Below are positions 7,804-16,147 of a DNA stretch of 35,909 nucleotides, one piece after another. The DNA lies in NCBI GenBank assembly GCA_015067675.1, contig SVMB01000032.1:1-35909 (forward strand), given 5' to 3'. Source of the stretch: Oscillospiraceae bacterium (GTDB taxonomy: Bacteria > Bacillota > Clostridia > Oscillospirales > QAMX01). The notes under the pieces are model-generated. The model worked only from the letters and a program-made list of their open reading frames with translations, had not been told where the DNA came from and did not search any database. Both the position numbers and the translations under genes were made by a program. Every line of letters starts with the position of its first letter. Positions within the stretch are counted from its first letter, which is position 1.

Positions 7804-8850
7804 ATGAAACTACAGTCCGTATGCGGTGAGCTGAGCCGTGAAGCGCTCGGCACCGTCACCACCCATGAACACGTGCTCCTTGACCTGACCGCGTTTTATC
7901 AGGCGCTGCCGGTTCCCGGCATTGACGATCCTGAGACCCAGAAGGTGGAAATGTGGAACCTGGGCATTCTCAGCCGCGACTGCTATGCGCTCAAGGATAA
8001 CCTTCTTCTGATGGACGAGGAGGTTCAGGCTTCTGAAATTGCCTTCTTCAAGCGTGCCGGCGGCGATACCGTCGTGGATGCGTCCCTGCCCGGCATCGGC
8101 CGCGATCCCGAGGCTCTGCGCCGCATCGCCGAAAAGACCGGCCTCAACATCATCATGGGCACCGGATTCTATGTGGGCCAGACCCATCCCGAGGCCCTCT
8201 CCGCCATGACCGAGCGGGAAATCGCCGACATCATGGTGCGCGAGCTCACCGTGGGTGTGGGAGACACCGGCATCTGCGCCGGTTACATCGGCGAGATCGG
8301 TATCTCCGAGATCTTTGACGATCGTGAGCGCCGCATCCTGCGCGCCGCCGCCATTGCGCAGATCGATACCGGCGTCGCCATCAACATCCACATCAACCCC
8401 TGGACCGTCAACGGCCTTGAGGCCGCCGACATTCTCCTGGACGCCGGGGTAGATCCCAGCCGTATCTGCATCAGCCACATCGACGTGGAGGATCGGGAGG
8501 ATTACGTCTTTGCGCTGCTGAAAAAAGGCGTCTACGTGGAGTTTGACAACTTCGGCAAGGAGTATTACATCCGCCGCGAGGTCAGAAACTCCGGCTACGG
8601 CTGCTTTGTCCACGACACCGAGCGCGTCACGTTCCTCAAAAAGCTCATCGACGCAGGCTACCTGCGTCAGGTGCTGCTGTCCTGCGACGTGTGCCTGAAG
8701 AATCTGCTGCACACCTACGGCGGCTGGGGCTACGACCACGTGCTGACCAATATCGTCCCCATGATGGAGGACGAGGGCATCACCGCTGAACAGATTCATA
8801 CGCTGCTGGTAACAAACCCTGCCGACTGGCTGATGGGAAAGGAGAAATAA
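7804..8850 (+). CDS. Phosphotriesterase-family (PHP/PLL-like) metal hydrolase
   Basis: The ATG at 7804 is chosen because the AAAGGGGG site ends 6 bp before it; an ATG at 7798 touches the ribosome site. The 348-residue TIM-barrel protein has the first metal pair at TTHEHV (His21, His23), IGEIGIS in the position where E. coli PHP uses a bridging glutamate instead of carboxylated lysine, INIHINPW and CISHID with the later histidines, and LLSCDVCLK with the last aspartate. All binuclear-site residues appear present. Family members are lactonases, esterases or unknown. It is the first gene of an operon with an M24 protein 2 bp downstream and an AraC regulator, so it may open a lactone or amide that this regulator senses. 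Confidence 0.82.
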   Translation: MKLQSVCGELSREALGTVTTHEHVLLDLTAFYQALPVPGIDDPETQKVEMWNLGILSRDCYALKDNLLLMDEEVQASEIAFFKRAGGDTVVDASLPGIGRDPEALRRIAEKTGLNIIMGTGFYVGQTHPEALSAMTEREIADIMVRELTVGVGDTGICAGYIGEIGISEIFDDRERRILRAAAIAQIDTGVAINIHINPWTVNGLEAADILLDAGVDPSRICISHIDVEDREDYVFALLKKGVYVEFDNFGKEYYIRREVRNSGYGCFVHDTERVTFLKKLIDAGYLRQVLLSCDVCLKNLLHTYGGWGYDHVLTNIVPMMEDEGITAEQIHTLLVTNPADWLMGKEK

Positions 8851-8852
8851 TC

Positions 8853-10040
8853 ATGCCGAATTTACCATCCATTCCGCTGTATGAGTATAAAGAACGCGCC
8901 AAAAAGGTGCAGGCCGAGATGAAAAAGGCCGGTTTTGACCTGATCCTCTGCTACGGCAACGAGGCTGAGCCCCAGTTCGTGCGCTATTTCAGCGCCTACT
9001 GGCCCTCCTTCGAGACCGCAGGCGTGCTCATCCCCGCCGAGGGCGAGCCGCTGCTGCTCATCGGCCCGGAGAGCTTCACCTACGCCTCCGACCGTTCCAA
9101 GATCGACGGCATCCGCCTGCTCAAGGCCTTCCGCGAGTCCTCGGAGCCGGAATACCCCGGCAAGAAGCTGGACACCTTCGAATCCGTGTTTGACGAGCTG
9201 ATGGGTAACAAGCCCATCCGCCGCTTCGGCGTTGCGGGACTGCCGCTGATGACCATCGGCGTCTACGAAGCCCTGTCCGAGGCGCTTGAAAAGCGCGGCG
9301 GCGTGAAAATCGAAAAAGACGACGGCATCGTTGCGGGCATCCGCATGATTAAAACCGAAAACGAGCTTGCCTGTATGCGTGCGGCGGCGAAAATCACCCG
9401 TGAGACCTTCGACTACGTGCTGGCAAACATCCGCGTGGGCATGACCGAGCAGCAGGTAGTGGGTCTGGCGCTGGGCAAGATGCACGAGCTGGGCGCCGAG
9501 CGTGAGAGCTATCCGCCCTGGGTGCTCACCGGCAAGGGTTCCAACCAGGCCATCTCCCGCCCCCGCAACAAGGAGATTCAAAAGGGCGATATGACCTTCA
9601 TCCAGATCGGCGCGCGCGTGGACGGCTATGCCTCCTCCATTGGCCGCGCGGTGGTCTTTGGCAAGGCTACCCCTGAGCAGCGCGAGCTCATCGAAGTGGG
9701 CTATAAGGCGCAGGCCGACGTGATCGCCCGCCTCAAGGCAGGCACCCCGGCGGCGGAGATTGCGCAGTTCCACATCGACAACGTCACCGCCATGGGCTAC
9801 GGCGACTGGCTGCTCTACGGCCCCTGCCACGGCAACGGCACCATGGAAGGCGAAGCTCCGTGGATTGAGACCAGCGCCGACTACAACCTTGAGGAAAACA
9901 TGACCTTCTGCGTGGACATCTTCCTGGGCTCTGCCGTGACCGAAACCGGTCTGCGCATGGAGGACGTGGTCTGCGTGAAGAAAGACGGCTGCGAGAATCT
10001 GACGGATTATCCCCGCGAGCTGTTTGAGATTCCCTGCTGA
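8853..10040 (+). CDS. M24 family (creatinase/Xaa-Pro aminopeptidase) homologue lacking metal ligands
   Basis: This 395-residue protein has the M24 layout: an N-terminal creatinase domain (1-150) and a pita-bread domain (from about 165). The segment KGDMTFIQIGARVDGYASSIGR aligns gap-free with the usual GDxxxxDxGxxxxGYxSDxTR, but the two metal aspartates are Gln251 and Ser262. His326 (GPCHGNG) and Glu370 (RMEDVV) remain, while the first glutamate is Asp355. Creatinase, a metal-free hydrolase of this fold, has also lost the aspartates. So this is probably a metal-independent C-N hydrolase or non-catalytic protein, not a prolidase. An AAAGGAGAA site lies within the end of the preceding gene, showing translational coupling with the phosphotriesterase-like gene. 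Confidence 0.8.
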   Translation: MPNLPSIPLYEYKERAKKVQAEMKKAGFDLILCYGNEAEPQFVRYFSAYWPSFETAGVLIPAEGEPLLLIGPESFTYASDRSKIDGIRLLKAFRESSEPEYPGKKLDTFESVFDELMGNKPIRRFGVAGLPLMTIGVYEALSEALEKRGGVKIEKDDGIVAGIRMIKTENELACMRAAAKITRETFDYVLANIRVGMTEQQVVGLALGKMHELGAERESYPPWVLTGKGSNQAISRPRNKEIQKGDMTFIQIGARVDGYASSIGRAVVFGKATPEQRELIEVGYKAQADVIARLKAGTPAAEIAQFHIDNVTAMGYGDWLLYGPCHGNGTMEGEAPWIETSADYNLEENMTFCVDIFLGSAVTETGLRMEDVVCVKKDGCENLTDYPRELFEIPC

Positions 10041-10051
10041 GGCGTGCATCG

Positions 10052-11068
10052 ATGAAGAAGCCGGATCATTACGATGAAAACGGTGTGCCGGTATTCACCG
10101 CAGCGAGCATGTTCCGGCCGGACGAGAACGTCTACATCCACATGTCCACGGACTTTCAGGAATTTGTAGGAGTTGCGCACAAGCACGCCTTCATCGAGAT
10201 CATCTACGTCATCTCGGGCGAGGCGATTCACGAGACGGTGAGCGGATCCTACAAAGTCACCCGCGGCGACGTGGTGGTGGTCAACTACGACACGCCCCAC
10301 GCCTTCCACGAGCAGCCGGGTGAGGAGCGGTTCACCGCCTACGACCTGATGTTCACGCCGGATTTTCTGGACACATCGCTGATCAGCACCCACGATTTCG
10401 GGGAGATGTGTTCATCGATGCTGTTTTACTCGCTGTTTCCTGCGCAGAAGGCGATCAGTTACGCGGACTCGCCGTCGCATCCAGTGATCGGGTTTTCGCT
10501 GTTTACGGAGCCGCCGCAGGAAAGCGGGGACGCGCTGTTTCAGCCCGCGCCGGCGATCGGGCCGGATCTGCATCTGTCGGGATCGAGTTACCGGATTTTC
10601 GGCGAGTTATTTTCGCGGATATACATTGAATTCACAGGCCGTCAGAAGGGATATTTAGGGCTTGTGAGGGCATATGTAACGGAGCTGATCATTCATCTGT
10701 TCCGGAAGCTGGATTCGACGGCAGAGGGAACGCTGTCAGCGCGGCAGAAGCAGGCGGTGGAAGCGGCGGTGAGTTATCTGCGGGAGAACTACCACACGCA
10801 CATCACGCTGGAGGAGCTGGCGCTGCACATATTTCTGAGCAAGGACTACTTAAACCGGATATTCCGGGAGAGTACGGGCATGCCGGTGAATGCATTTTTG
10901 CAGAAGTTAAGGGTAGAGGAAGCGTGCAGGCTGTTAACGACGACGGAGATTGCGGTAACGGAGGTTGCCGCGGCCTGCGGATTCGGGGATAGTAAGGCGT
11001 TTTACTCAACGTTCAAGCGGATAACGGGCACGACCCCGGGCGAATTCCGCGCGAGGAGTAAGAATTAG
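10052..11068 (+). CDS. AraC-family regulator with N-terminal cupin
   Basis: The 338-residue protein has an N-terminal cupin (about 40-100, with HKHAFIEIIYVISGEA and TPHAFHEQPGE) and a C-terminal double HTH (about 235-335, with LEELALHIFLSKDYLNRIF and VAAACGFGDSKAFYSTFK). It follows the M24 gene by 11 bp with only a weak GAGG ribosome site, so it is the last gene of the phosphotriesterase operon and probably feeds back on it. From about 10400 on, its codons shift from C-ending to G-ending (gcg, tcg, ctg, acg) and the plus strand becomes G-rich (25 G to 14 C in 10921-10980). This shift runs up to the palindromic element R1 and is part of a pattern described in the findings. Confidence 0.9.
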   Translation: MKKPDHYDENGVPVFTAASMFRPDENVYIHMSTDFQEFVGVAHKHAFIEIIYVISGEAIHETVSGSYKVTRGDVVVVNYDTPHAFHEQPGEERFTAYDLMFTPDFLDTSLISTHDFGEMCSSMLFYSLFPAQKAISYADSPSHPVIGFSLFTEPPQESGDALFQPAPAIGPDLHLSGSSYRIFGELFSRIYIEFTGRQKGYLGLVRAYVTELIIHLFRKLDSTAEGTLSARQKQAVEAAVSYLRENYHTHITLEELALHIFLSKDYLNRIFRESTGMPVNAFLQKLRVEEACRLLTTTEIAVTEVAAACGFGDSKAFYSTFKRITGTTPGEFRARSKN

Positions 11069-11118
11069 CGAATAGACGAAATGCACCACCAGCAGAAGAT
11101 GGTAAGGACAGATACACT

Positions 11119-11750
11119 GGCGCAGCCAGGAAGCGGGTCCAGGGTCCTGTGGACCCTGGCGAGGGGGACAAAGGGGGGCGAGCAGCCCACCGTCCATCCC
11201 GTATCGGCGAAACAGCAGAATGAAAGATGAAGCGTGACAGAGGGCGGCAGAAACAAAAAGGGAAAAAAATGATAAAAATCAAAACCTTGCCAATAGATCA
11301 CTTTATCTGCTGTATTGCTACGAATTGCAAGTGTAACGAGCAATGAGCCACGACAGAACCCGTCTTCTGTTATACTGACTTAAAACATAGAATCCGTATT
11401 CTGCAACGGCAAAATGCTGCAGAATACGGATTCTTTTTGTTTCTATATATGTTTTCCAGCCTTGTTTGGTTGATTTACGCCGGCGACGGCATGAAGCAGA
11501 AAAGCAAGCACGCCGGAGACGTTCGAAATCGTGGCTCGACGCTCGATTCTCTTGCGTCTCGACGCAAGGAGGCAGGAAGTACGATCAGGAGAAAACGCTT
11601 CCGTATTTTTTTGTTTTTCATTTTCTTTTCTGCCGCCCTCTGTCACGCTCCATCTTTCATTCTGCCGGTTCGCCATACGGGATGGACGGTGGGCTGCTCG
11701 CCCCCCTTTGCCCCCCTCGCCAGGGTCCACAGGACCCTGGACCCGTTTTG
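11119..11750. repeat. Palindromic intergenic element R1
   Basis: The 827-bp gap between the AraC and MATE genes holds two inverted arms, 11119-11260 and 11611-11750, that match over most of their length. Each arm carries a 9-bp hairpin (CCAGGGTCC/GGACCCTGG at 11139-11159 and 11720-11740), a GGGCGAGCAGCCC hairpin and a conserved core GCAGAATGAAAGAT followed by GCGTGACAGAG. Between the arms lie a terminator-like stem and a CTTGCGTC/GACGCAAG hairpin. A second copy, R2, lies at 15548-16107. Reading frames here follow the repeat and look non-coding. No transposase is present. Confidence 0.85.
11389..11434. terminator. Bidirectional terminator in R1
   Basis: A perfect 17-bp stem, AGAATCCGTATTCTGCA (11389-11405) with its complement at 11418-11434, has a 12-nt loop and is followed by TTTTGTTTC. 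The same structure with paired base changes occurs in R2. Confidence 0.75.
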
Positions 11751-11827
11751 CGTGTGCCACGCTTAGCAATGACTGCATTTCACGATCCGGTATTGCATTT
11801 CCCCTATCCCCTTTTTCTCTCTTCCCG

Positions 11828-11856
11828 TTGCACCTTCTCCCCCATCGTGCTATACT
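11828..11856 (+). promoter_or_regulatory. Promoter of the MATE gene
   Basis: TTGCAC (11828-11833), 17-bp spacer, TATACT (11851-11856). It lies just outside R1, so the exporter is transcribed independently of the upstream operon. Confidence 0.65.
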
Positions 11857-11895
11857 ATTCATATCCCATCTTTACTAAGGACGGTGATCCCCTCT

Positions 11896-13281
11896 ATGGC
11901 CTCCCTTAAATCCCTCTTCCAGCCTAAACGCGACGTCGACATGACCTCCGGCTCCATTATCCGTCACCTCATCACCTTCGCCTTTCCCCTCCTCATTGGC
12001 AACATCTTCCAGCAGCTCTACAACGCTGTCGATACCTGGGTCGTCGGCAACTACGTCAGCAATGAGGCCTTCTCCGCTGTCGGCTCCGTCGGCCCTATCA
12101 TCAATATGCTCATCGGTATCTTCCTCGGCCTCTCCAGCGGCGCCGGTGTCGTTATCTCCCAGTTCTACGGCGCAAAACGCTACGATGAGGTGAGCAAAAC
12201 CGTCCATACCGCTATGCTTATGACCCTCATCATGGGCGTCGCTTTTACCTTCCTCGGTATCCTCTGGGTCCCCCTCGCCCTGCGCATGATGAACACCCCC
12301 CCTGAGGTTATCCCTGAGGCTACTGCCTACCTCACTATCTACTTCGCCGGTGTCATCGGCCTCATGATCTACAATATCGGCTCCGGTATCCTCCGCGCCG
12401 TCGGCGACTCCTCCCGCCCCTTCTATTTCCTCGTCGTCTGCGCCCTTCTCAATACCATCCTCGACCTCGTGTTCGTCCTCGGCTTCCACATGGGCGTCGA
12501 AGGCGTCGCCCTCGCTACCGTCATCGCCCAGGGCGTCTCCGCAGTGCTCGTGCTCGTTACCCTCATGCGTACCAGAACCTGCATACGCTTCGAGCTGCGA
12601 AAGCTCGCCATCAATTGGGATATGTTTAAAAAGATCCTGAAGGTCGGCCTGCCTGCTGCCCTCCAGATGGCCGTTACATCCTTTTCAAACGTCTTCGTCC
12701 AGTCCTATATCAACCACTTCGGCGCACACTGTATGTCCGGCTGGACGGCCTACGGCAAGATCGATATGCTCGTGCTGCTGCCTATGCAGTCGCTGGCGCT
12801 GGCCTCCACCACGTTCGTCGGCCAGAATCTCGGCGCGGGGATGGTGGACCGGGCAAAACAGGGAATTTCCCGCGCGGTTATGCTCTCGATCGTGACGACG
12901 GGCATCCTGATGGTGCCGGTTATGCTGTTCGCAGGCCCGCTCGTGGCGTTTTTCAACGCCGATCCCGCTGTCGTGGAATACGGCTCGCTGTTCCTGCGCT
13001 GGATCACGCCGTTTTACCTGCTTTCCTGCTTCAATCAGATCTACGCCGGCGCTCTGCGCGGCGCGGGCAACAGCCGCGCACCGATGATTATCATGCTCTG
13101 CTCGTTTGTGCTGTTCCGGCAGATATATCTCTATATCATGGCCAATTTCATCGCCAACGAGATCGTGCCGATCGCGCTGAGCTATCCCGCAGGATGGCTG
13201 GTGTGCTCCGCAGCCGTCGTGATCTACTTCTACCGGGTTCCGCTGGACAAAAACCGCCTTGTCGAGGACAAAAAGGGCTGA
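11896..13281 (+). CDS. MATE family multidrug/metabolite exporter
   Basis: This 461-residue integral membrane protein has about 12 hydrophobic helices in two MatE halves. Typical family segments are IGNIFQQLYNAVDTWVVG near the start of helix 1, GPIINMLIG and, in the second half, SLALASTTFVGQNLG. It would export cationic or other small molecules by sodium or proton antiport. ATG 11896 is preferred over GTG 11884 because AAGGACGGTGATC (11877-11889) is the full anti-16S consensus with one extra base, and it covers the GTG. Codon use is odd: up to about 12700 it is dominated by C-ending codons (12361-12420 has 27 C and 12 G), then turns to ctg, gtg and gcg like other genes here. Confidence 0.9.
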   Translation: MASLKSLFQPKRDVDMTSGSIIRHLITFAFPLLIGNIFQQLYNAVDTWVVGNYVSNEAFSAVGSVGPIINMLIGIFLGLSSGAGVVISQFYGAKRYDEVSKTVHTAMLMTLIMGVAFTFLGILWVPLALRMMNTPPEVIPEATAYLTIYFAGVIGLMIYNIGSGILRAVGDSSRPFYFLVVCALLNTILDLVFVLGFHMGVEGVALATVIAQGVSAVLVLVTLMRTRTCIRFELRKLAINWDMFKKILKVGLPAALQMAVTSFSNVFVQSYINHFGAHCMSGWTAYGKIDMLVLLPMQSLALASTTFVGQNLGAGMVDRAKQGISRAVMLSIVTTGILMVPVMLFAGPLVAFFNADPAVVEYGSLFLRWITPFYLLSCFNQIYAGALRGAGNSRAPMIIMLCSFVLFRQIYLYIMANFIANEIVPIALSYPAGWLVCSAAVVIYFYRVPLDKNRLVEDKKG

Positions 13282-13365
13282 GTCTGCAGCCGCCGCAGGA
13301 GGCGGACAAGGTTTTTCCCGCGCAAGGCAATGGATCATTAAAATCCGCAAGGAGGTAATATTTCC

Positions 13366-14118
13366 GTGAACATCATCGACATCCACGCCCATCTGTCCTC
13401 CTACCCCGAAGGAGACGCAAACGCCCTTCTTCGCATCATGGACAACTACGGCGTATCCAAAGCCTGCATCTCCAACGTCGAGGGCGGCTACTACCCCACC
13501 CCCGACGCCATCCGCTACGATAATGATACCGTGGCCAAAGCCATCGCCGAGCACCCCGACCGCTTCATGGGGGCGGTCTACATCAACCCCGCCAATCCCG
13601 ACACCATGGACGTGCTCAGGCGCGGCTTTGAAGAGCAGGGCATGAGTCTTGTCAAGGTCTGGGTCGCGGTTCCCGACGACGACCGCCTCATGGATCCCGT
13701 GATGGAGTACACCGAGAGCATCGGCGTGCCGGTTCTCTTCCACACGCTGCTCAAAGTCCAGCGGGTGATCCCCACCGAAAGCACCGGCATCAACATCAAG
13801 CGTCTGGCAAAGCGTCACCCCAGGTCCAAGATCATCATGGCTCACTTCGGCGGCACGCCCTACGACGGCCTGCCCGCCATCCGCGACTGCGAGAACGTCT
13901 GGTGCGACTACGCGCTGTCCATCTTCACCGGCGACGCGATGAACTACGCCCGGGAGATGCTGGGCGCAGATCGTCTGCTCTACGGCAGCGACATGGCAGG
14001 CGTCTCGGTACCGGTCTGCATCGGCAAGGTGCTGGGCGCGGACTTCACCGACGAGGAGCGGGAGCTGGTATTTCACAAGAACGCGGAGCGGCTGCTTGAC
14101 CGCAGCTTCCGCCTGTGA
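13366..14118 (+). CDS. Amidohydrolase family (Amidohydro_2) metal hydrolase
   Basis: The start is a GTG with an AAGGAGG site about 10 bp upstream. The 250-residue TIM barrel keeps every expected metal residue: DIHAH (His7, His9), VLFHT (His126), IIMAHFGG (His160) and LLYGSDM (Asp209). This is the pattern of the ACMS-decarboxylase/gamma-resorcylate decarboxylase-like Amidohydro_2 family, whose members hydrolyse or decarboxylate small carboxylic compounds. It is the first gene of a tight operon with a ligand-less paralogue (17-bp gap) and a pyroglutamyl peptidase (4-bp gap). The context suggests amide or peptide catabolism, but the substrate cannot be read from sequence. Confidence 0.85.
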   Translation: MNIIDIHAHLSSYPEGDANALLRIMDNYGVSKACISNVEGGYYPTPDAIRYDNDTVAKAIAEHPDRFMGAVYINPANPDTMDVLRRGFEEQGMSLVKVWVAVPDDDRLMDPVMEYTESIGVPVLFHTLLKVQRVIPTESTGINIKRLAKRHPRSKIIMAHFGGTPYDGLPAIRDCENVWCDYALSIFTGDAMNYAREMLGADRLLYGSDMAGVSVPVCIGKVLGADFTDEERELVFHKNAERLLDRSFRL

Positions 14119-14135
14119 TAAAGGAGGGACCATTC

Positions 14136-14903
14136 ATGCGCAGATTTGACTGCAACTGCTTCACCGGCAACTGGCCGTTTCACTACATCCGGGCAAACAC
14201 TCCCGAAAAGCTGGCCGCCCTCCATGCCCGCGCCGGTATCACCGGCGGTCTGGTCTCCGCCTTTGAGGGCATCTTCTTCCAGGATCCCTGGGAGGCCGAT
14301 TCCCGGCTGGCGGAAGCCCTGGCGGGCACCAACTACCTGCAGGCGCAGACCATCAATCCGCTGCATCCGGGCTGGGAGGGTATGCTTCTGCGCGGCGTGA
14401 AAGCCGGTGTGAAAGCGGTTCGCATCTACCCGGGCTTTCACGACTATCTGCTGGACAGTCCTGCGCTGGCGGAGCTCTGCGACGCGCTGCGCGAGTACCG
14501 TCTCCCGCTGGTGCTGAGTTTGCGTCTGGAGGACAGCCGCATCACCTACATGTATCATCCCAAGGCGGTGGATCCCAACTACGTCTCCTACTTCCTCTCT
14601 GCCCAGAGGGGCATCCCGACGCTGATTACGAACATCGAGAGAGGCGAGATCAGCTTCTTACAGGATCAGATGGCCGAGCGCGGCGACGTCTACATCGACA
14701 CGGCGGGCATGCGCAGCGGCGCATTTGCCGTGGAGAAAGCGGTGAAAGCGGGATACGCGCCGTATCTGGTTTACGGTTCGACGGCGCCGCTGTTTGAGCT
14801 GATGAGCACGGTATGCACGGTGGACATGGATCCCTGTGCGCAGGAAGTGAAAGACCGGATTTTCGACGGTCACGGCTTTGTAGACGCGCTGATGCGGGGA
14901 TGA
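14136..14903 (+). CDS. Amidohydrolase-fold protein without metal ligands
   Basis: The ATG at 14136 follows AAAGGAGGGA by 8 bp. The 255-residue protein aligns with its upstream neighbour along the barrel, yet each metal ligand is changed: DIHAH becomes DCNCF, VLFHT becomes VLSLR, the histidine of IMAH becomes LITN, and YGSD becomes YGST. The scaffold strands and lengths are intact and the reading frame is open, so it is not simply decaying. It may be a regulatory or structural partner of the active paralogue, forming a heteromer, or a binder of the same ligand. Similar active/inactive tandem pairs are known in other enzyme families; that parallel is inference here. Confidence 0.75.
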   Translation: MRRFDCNCFTGNWPFHYIRANTPEKLAALHARAGITGGLVSAFEGIFFQDPWEADSRLAEALAGTNYLQAQTINPLHPGWEGMLLRGVKAGVKAVRIYPGFHDYLLDSPALAELCDALREYRLPLVLSLRLEDSRITYMYHPKAVDPNYVSYFLSAQRGIPTLITNIERGEISFLQDQMAERGDVYIDTAGMRSGAFAVEKAVKAGYAPYLVYGSTAPLFELMSTVCTVDMDPCAQEVKDRIFDGHGFVDALMRG

Positions 14904-14907
14904 GCCT

Positions 14908-15528
14908 ATGAAGATCCTATTTACAGGCTTTGACCCCTTTGGCGGGGAGAGCATCAATCCTGCGTGGGAAGCCGTGCGGGGGCTGCCGGACGTGGTAGCC
15001 GGTGCGGAGATTGTGAAGCAGCAGCTTCCGACGATATACGGCAAAGCGGGAGAGGTGCTGACGGGCGCAATTGAGCGTGAGAAGCCGGACGCGGTGATTT
15101 GCGTAGGGCAAGCCGGGGGCAGGACGTCGATCAGTCTTGAGAGGATTGCGGTGAATCTGCGGGATTCGGCGGCGAAGGATAATGCGGGGCGGACTGCAGA
15201 GGACGAGGCGATCATACCGGGCGGAAAGACGGCGTATTTTGCGACGATACCGGTGAAGAGGATCCGGGACGCGATAGCGGCGGAAGGGATAGCGGCGGGA
15301 TTGTCGAATTCTGCGGGGTGTTTCGTATGTAATGATGCGATGTACACGCTGCTGTGGTATCTGGAGGAGAAATATCCGGGGGTACCGGGCGGATTTGTGC
15401 ACGTGCCGTTCATACCGGAGCAGACGAAGAAGAGGGATAAGCCGGCGTATAGTATGGAGCTGAGCGAGATCACGCGCGCGCTGGAGATTGCGGCAGGCGT
15501 ACTTGCCAAAATGCAACACAAGGGATGA
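14908..15528 (+). CDS. pcp: Pyroglutamyl-peptidase I (peptidase C15)
   Basis: The 206-residue cytosolic protein matches Pcp in length and in motifs. FTGFDPFGGESINPAW at the N-terminus is diagnostic. The Glu-Cys-His triad is Glu78 (in SISLERIAVN), Cys141 (in SNSAGCFVCN) and His165 (in GFVHVPF). It removes N-terminal pyroglutamate from peptides. It starts 4 bp after the amidohydrolase-like gene and is the last gene before palindromic element R2. Its 3' half is strongly G-rich on the plus strand (28 G to 12 C in 15241-15300), with frequent gcg, gcg-like G-ending codons, unlike most genes of the window. Confidence 0.93.
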   Translation: MKILFTGFDPFGGESINPAWEAVRGLPDVVAGAEIVKQQLPTIYGKAGEVLTGAIEREKPDAVICVGQAGGRTSISLERIAVNLRDSAAKDNAGRTAEDEAIIPGGKTAYFATIPVKRIRDAIAAEGIAAGLSNSAGCFVCNDAMYTLLWYLEEKYPGVPGGFVHVPFIPEQTKKRDKPAYSMELSEITRALEIAAGVLAKMQHKG

Positions 15529-15547
15529 TTCGCAGTAGTGGATACAG

Positions 15548-16107
15548 CGGCGCAGCCGAGAAACGGGTGCAGGGGCGTGCCGCCCCTGCCGAGGGTTGAA
15601 GGGGCGAGCAGCCCCTGGACGTTCCCGTATGGCGAACCGGCAGAATGAAAGATCAAGCGTGACAGAGGCCGGCAAGAAACAAAAAATAAAATCAAAACCT
15701 TGCCGCTTGATCGTACTTCCTGCTGTACCTACGTCGAGTGACAAGCAACGCGAGTCACGAGCCACGATAGAACACGTTTACTGCTATACCAAGTAAAAAA
15801 AAGAACCCGTATTCTGCAACGGTGAAATGTTGCAGGATACGGGTTCTTTCTGTTTGGTTATGTTGAAGGAGACGTGTTCAAACGTTGCTCGACGCTCGAT
15901 TCTCTTGCGTCTCGACGCGAGGATGCAGAAAATACCATCAGAATTATAACTTTTGATTCAATATTTTTCTTTCTTGCCGTCCTCTATCCGCTTCATCTTT
16001 CATTCTGTCACTACGCCATACGGGATGGACGGGGGCTAACGCCGCCCCCTTTGACCCCTGCGCAAGGGTCCACAGGACCCTTGACCCATTTCTCGCCTGC
16101 GGCGCTT
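15548..16107. repeat. Palindromic intergenic element R2
   Basis: The 619-bp gap between two convergent genes holds a second copy of the R1 element. Inverted arms lie at 15548-15703 and 15968-16107. The arm hairpins keep their pairing with changed bases: GCAGGGGCG/CGCCCCTGC at 15569-15589 and CAAGGGTCC/GGACCCTTG at 16063-16083. The core GCAGAATGAAAGAT, the CTTGCGTC/GACGCGAG hairpin and a central terminator are shared with R1. No coding gene is supported inside. Confidence 0.85.
15802..15847. terminator. Bidirectional terminator in R2
   Basis: A 19-bp stem (15802-15820 with 15829-15847, one G-T wobble) with an 8-nt loop, preceded by a run of A and followed by TTCTG. It serves the convergent pcp gene and the minus-strand gene ending at 16148. 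Compared with R1, a T-A pair is replaced by C-G. Confidence 0.75.
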
Positions 16108-16147
16108 AACAATTACTGCGAATCATCCCTTGTTGCATTTTACTGGT

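Noticed and set aside
11437..11909. ORFs inside R1 and similar ones inside R2
   Set aside because: Reading frames differ between the two copies and translate the inverted repeat; no transposase motif is seen, so I do not call an insertion sequence.
12685..14133. 482-residue minus-strand reading frame across two genes
   Set aside because: Shadow of the MATE and amidohydrolase genes; it spans their intergenic gap and has histidine/valine-rich antisense composition.
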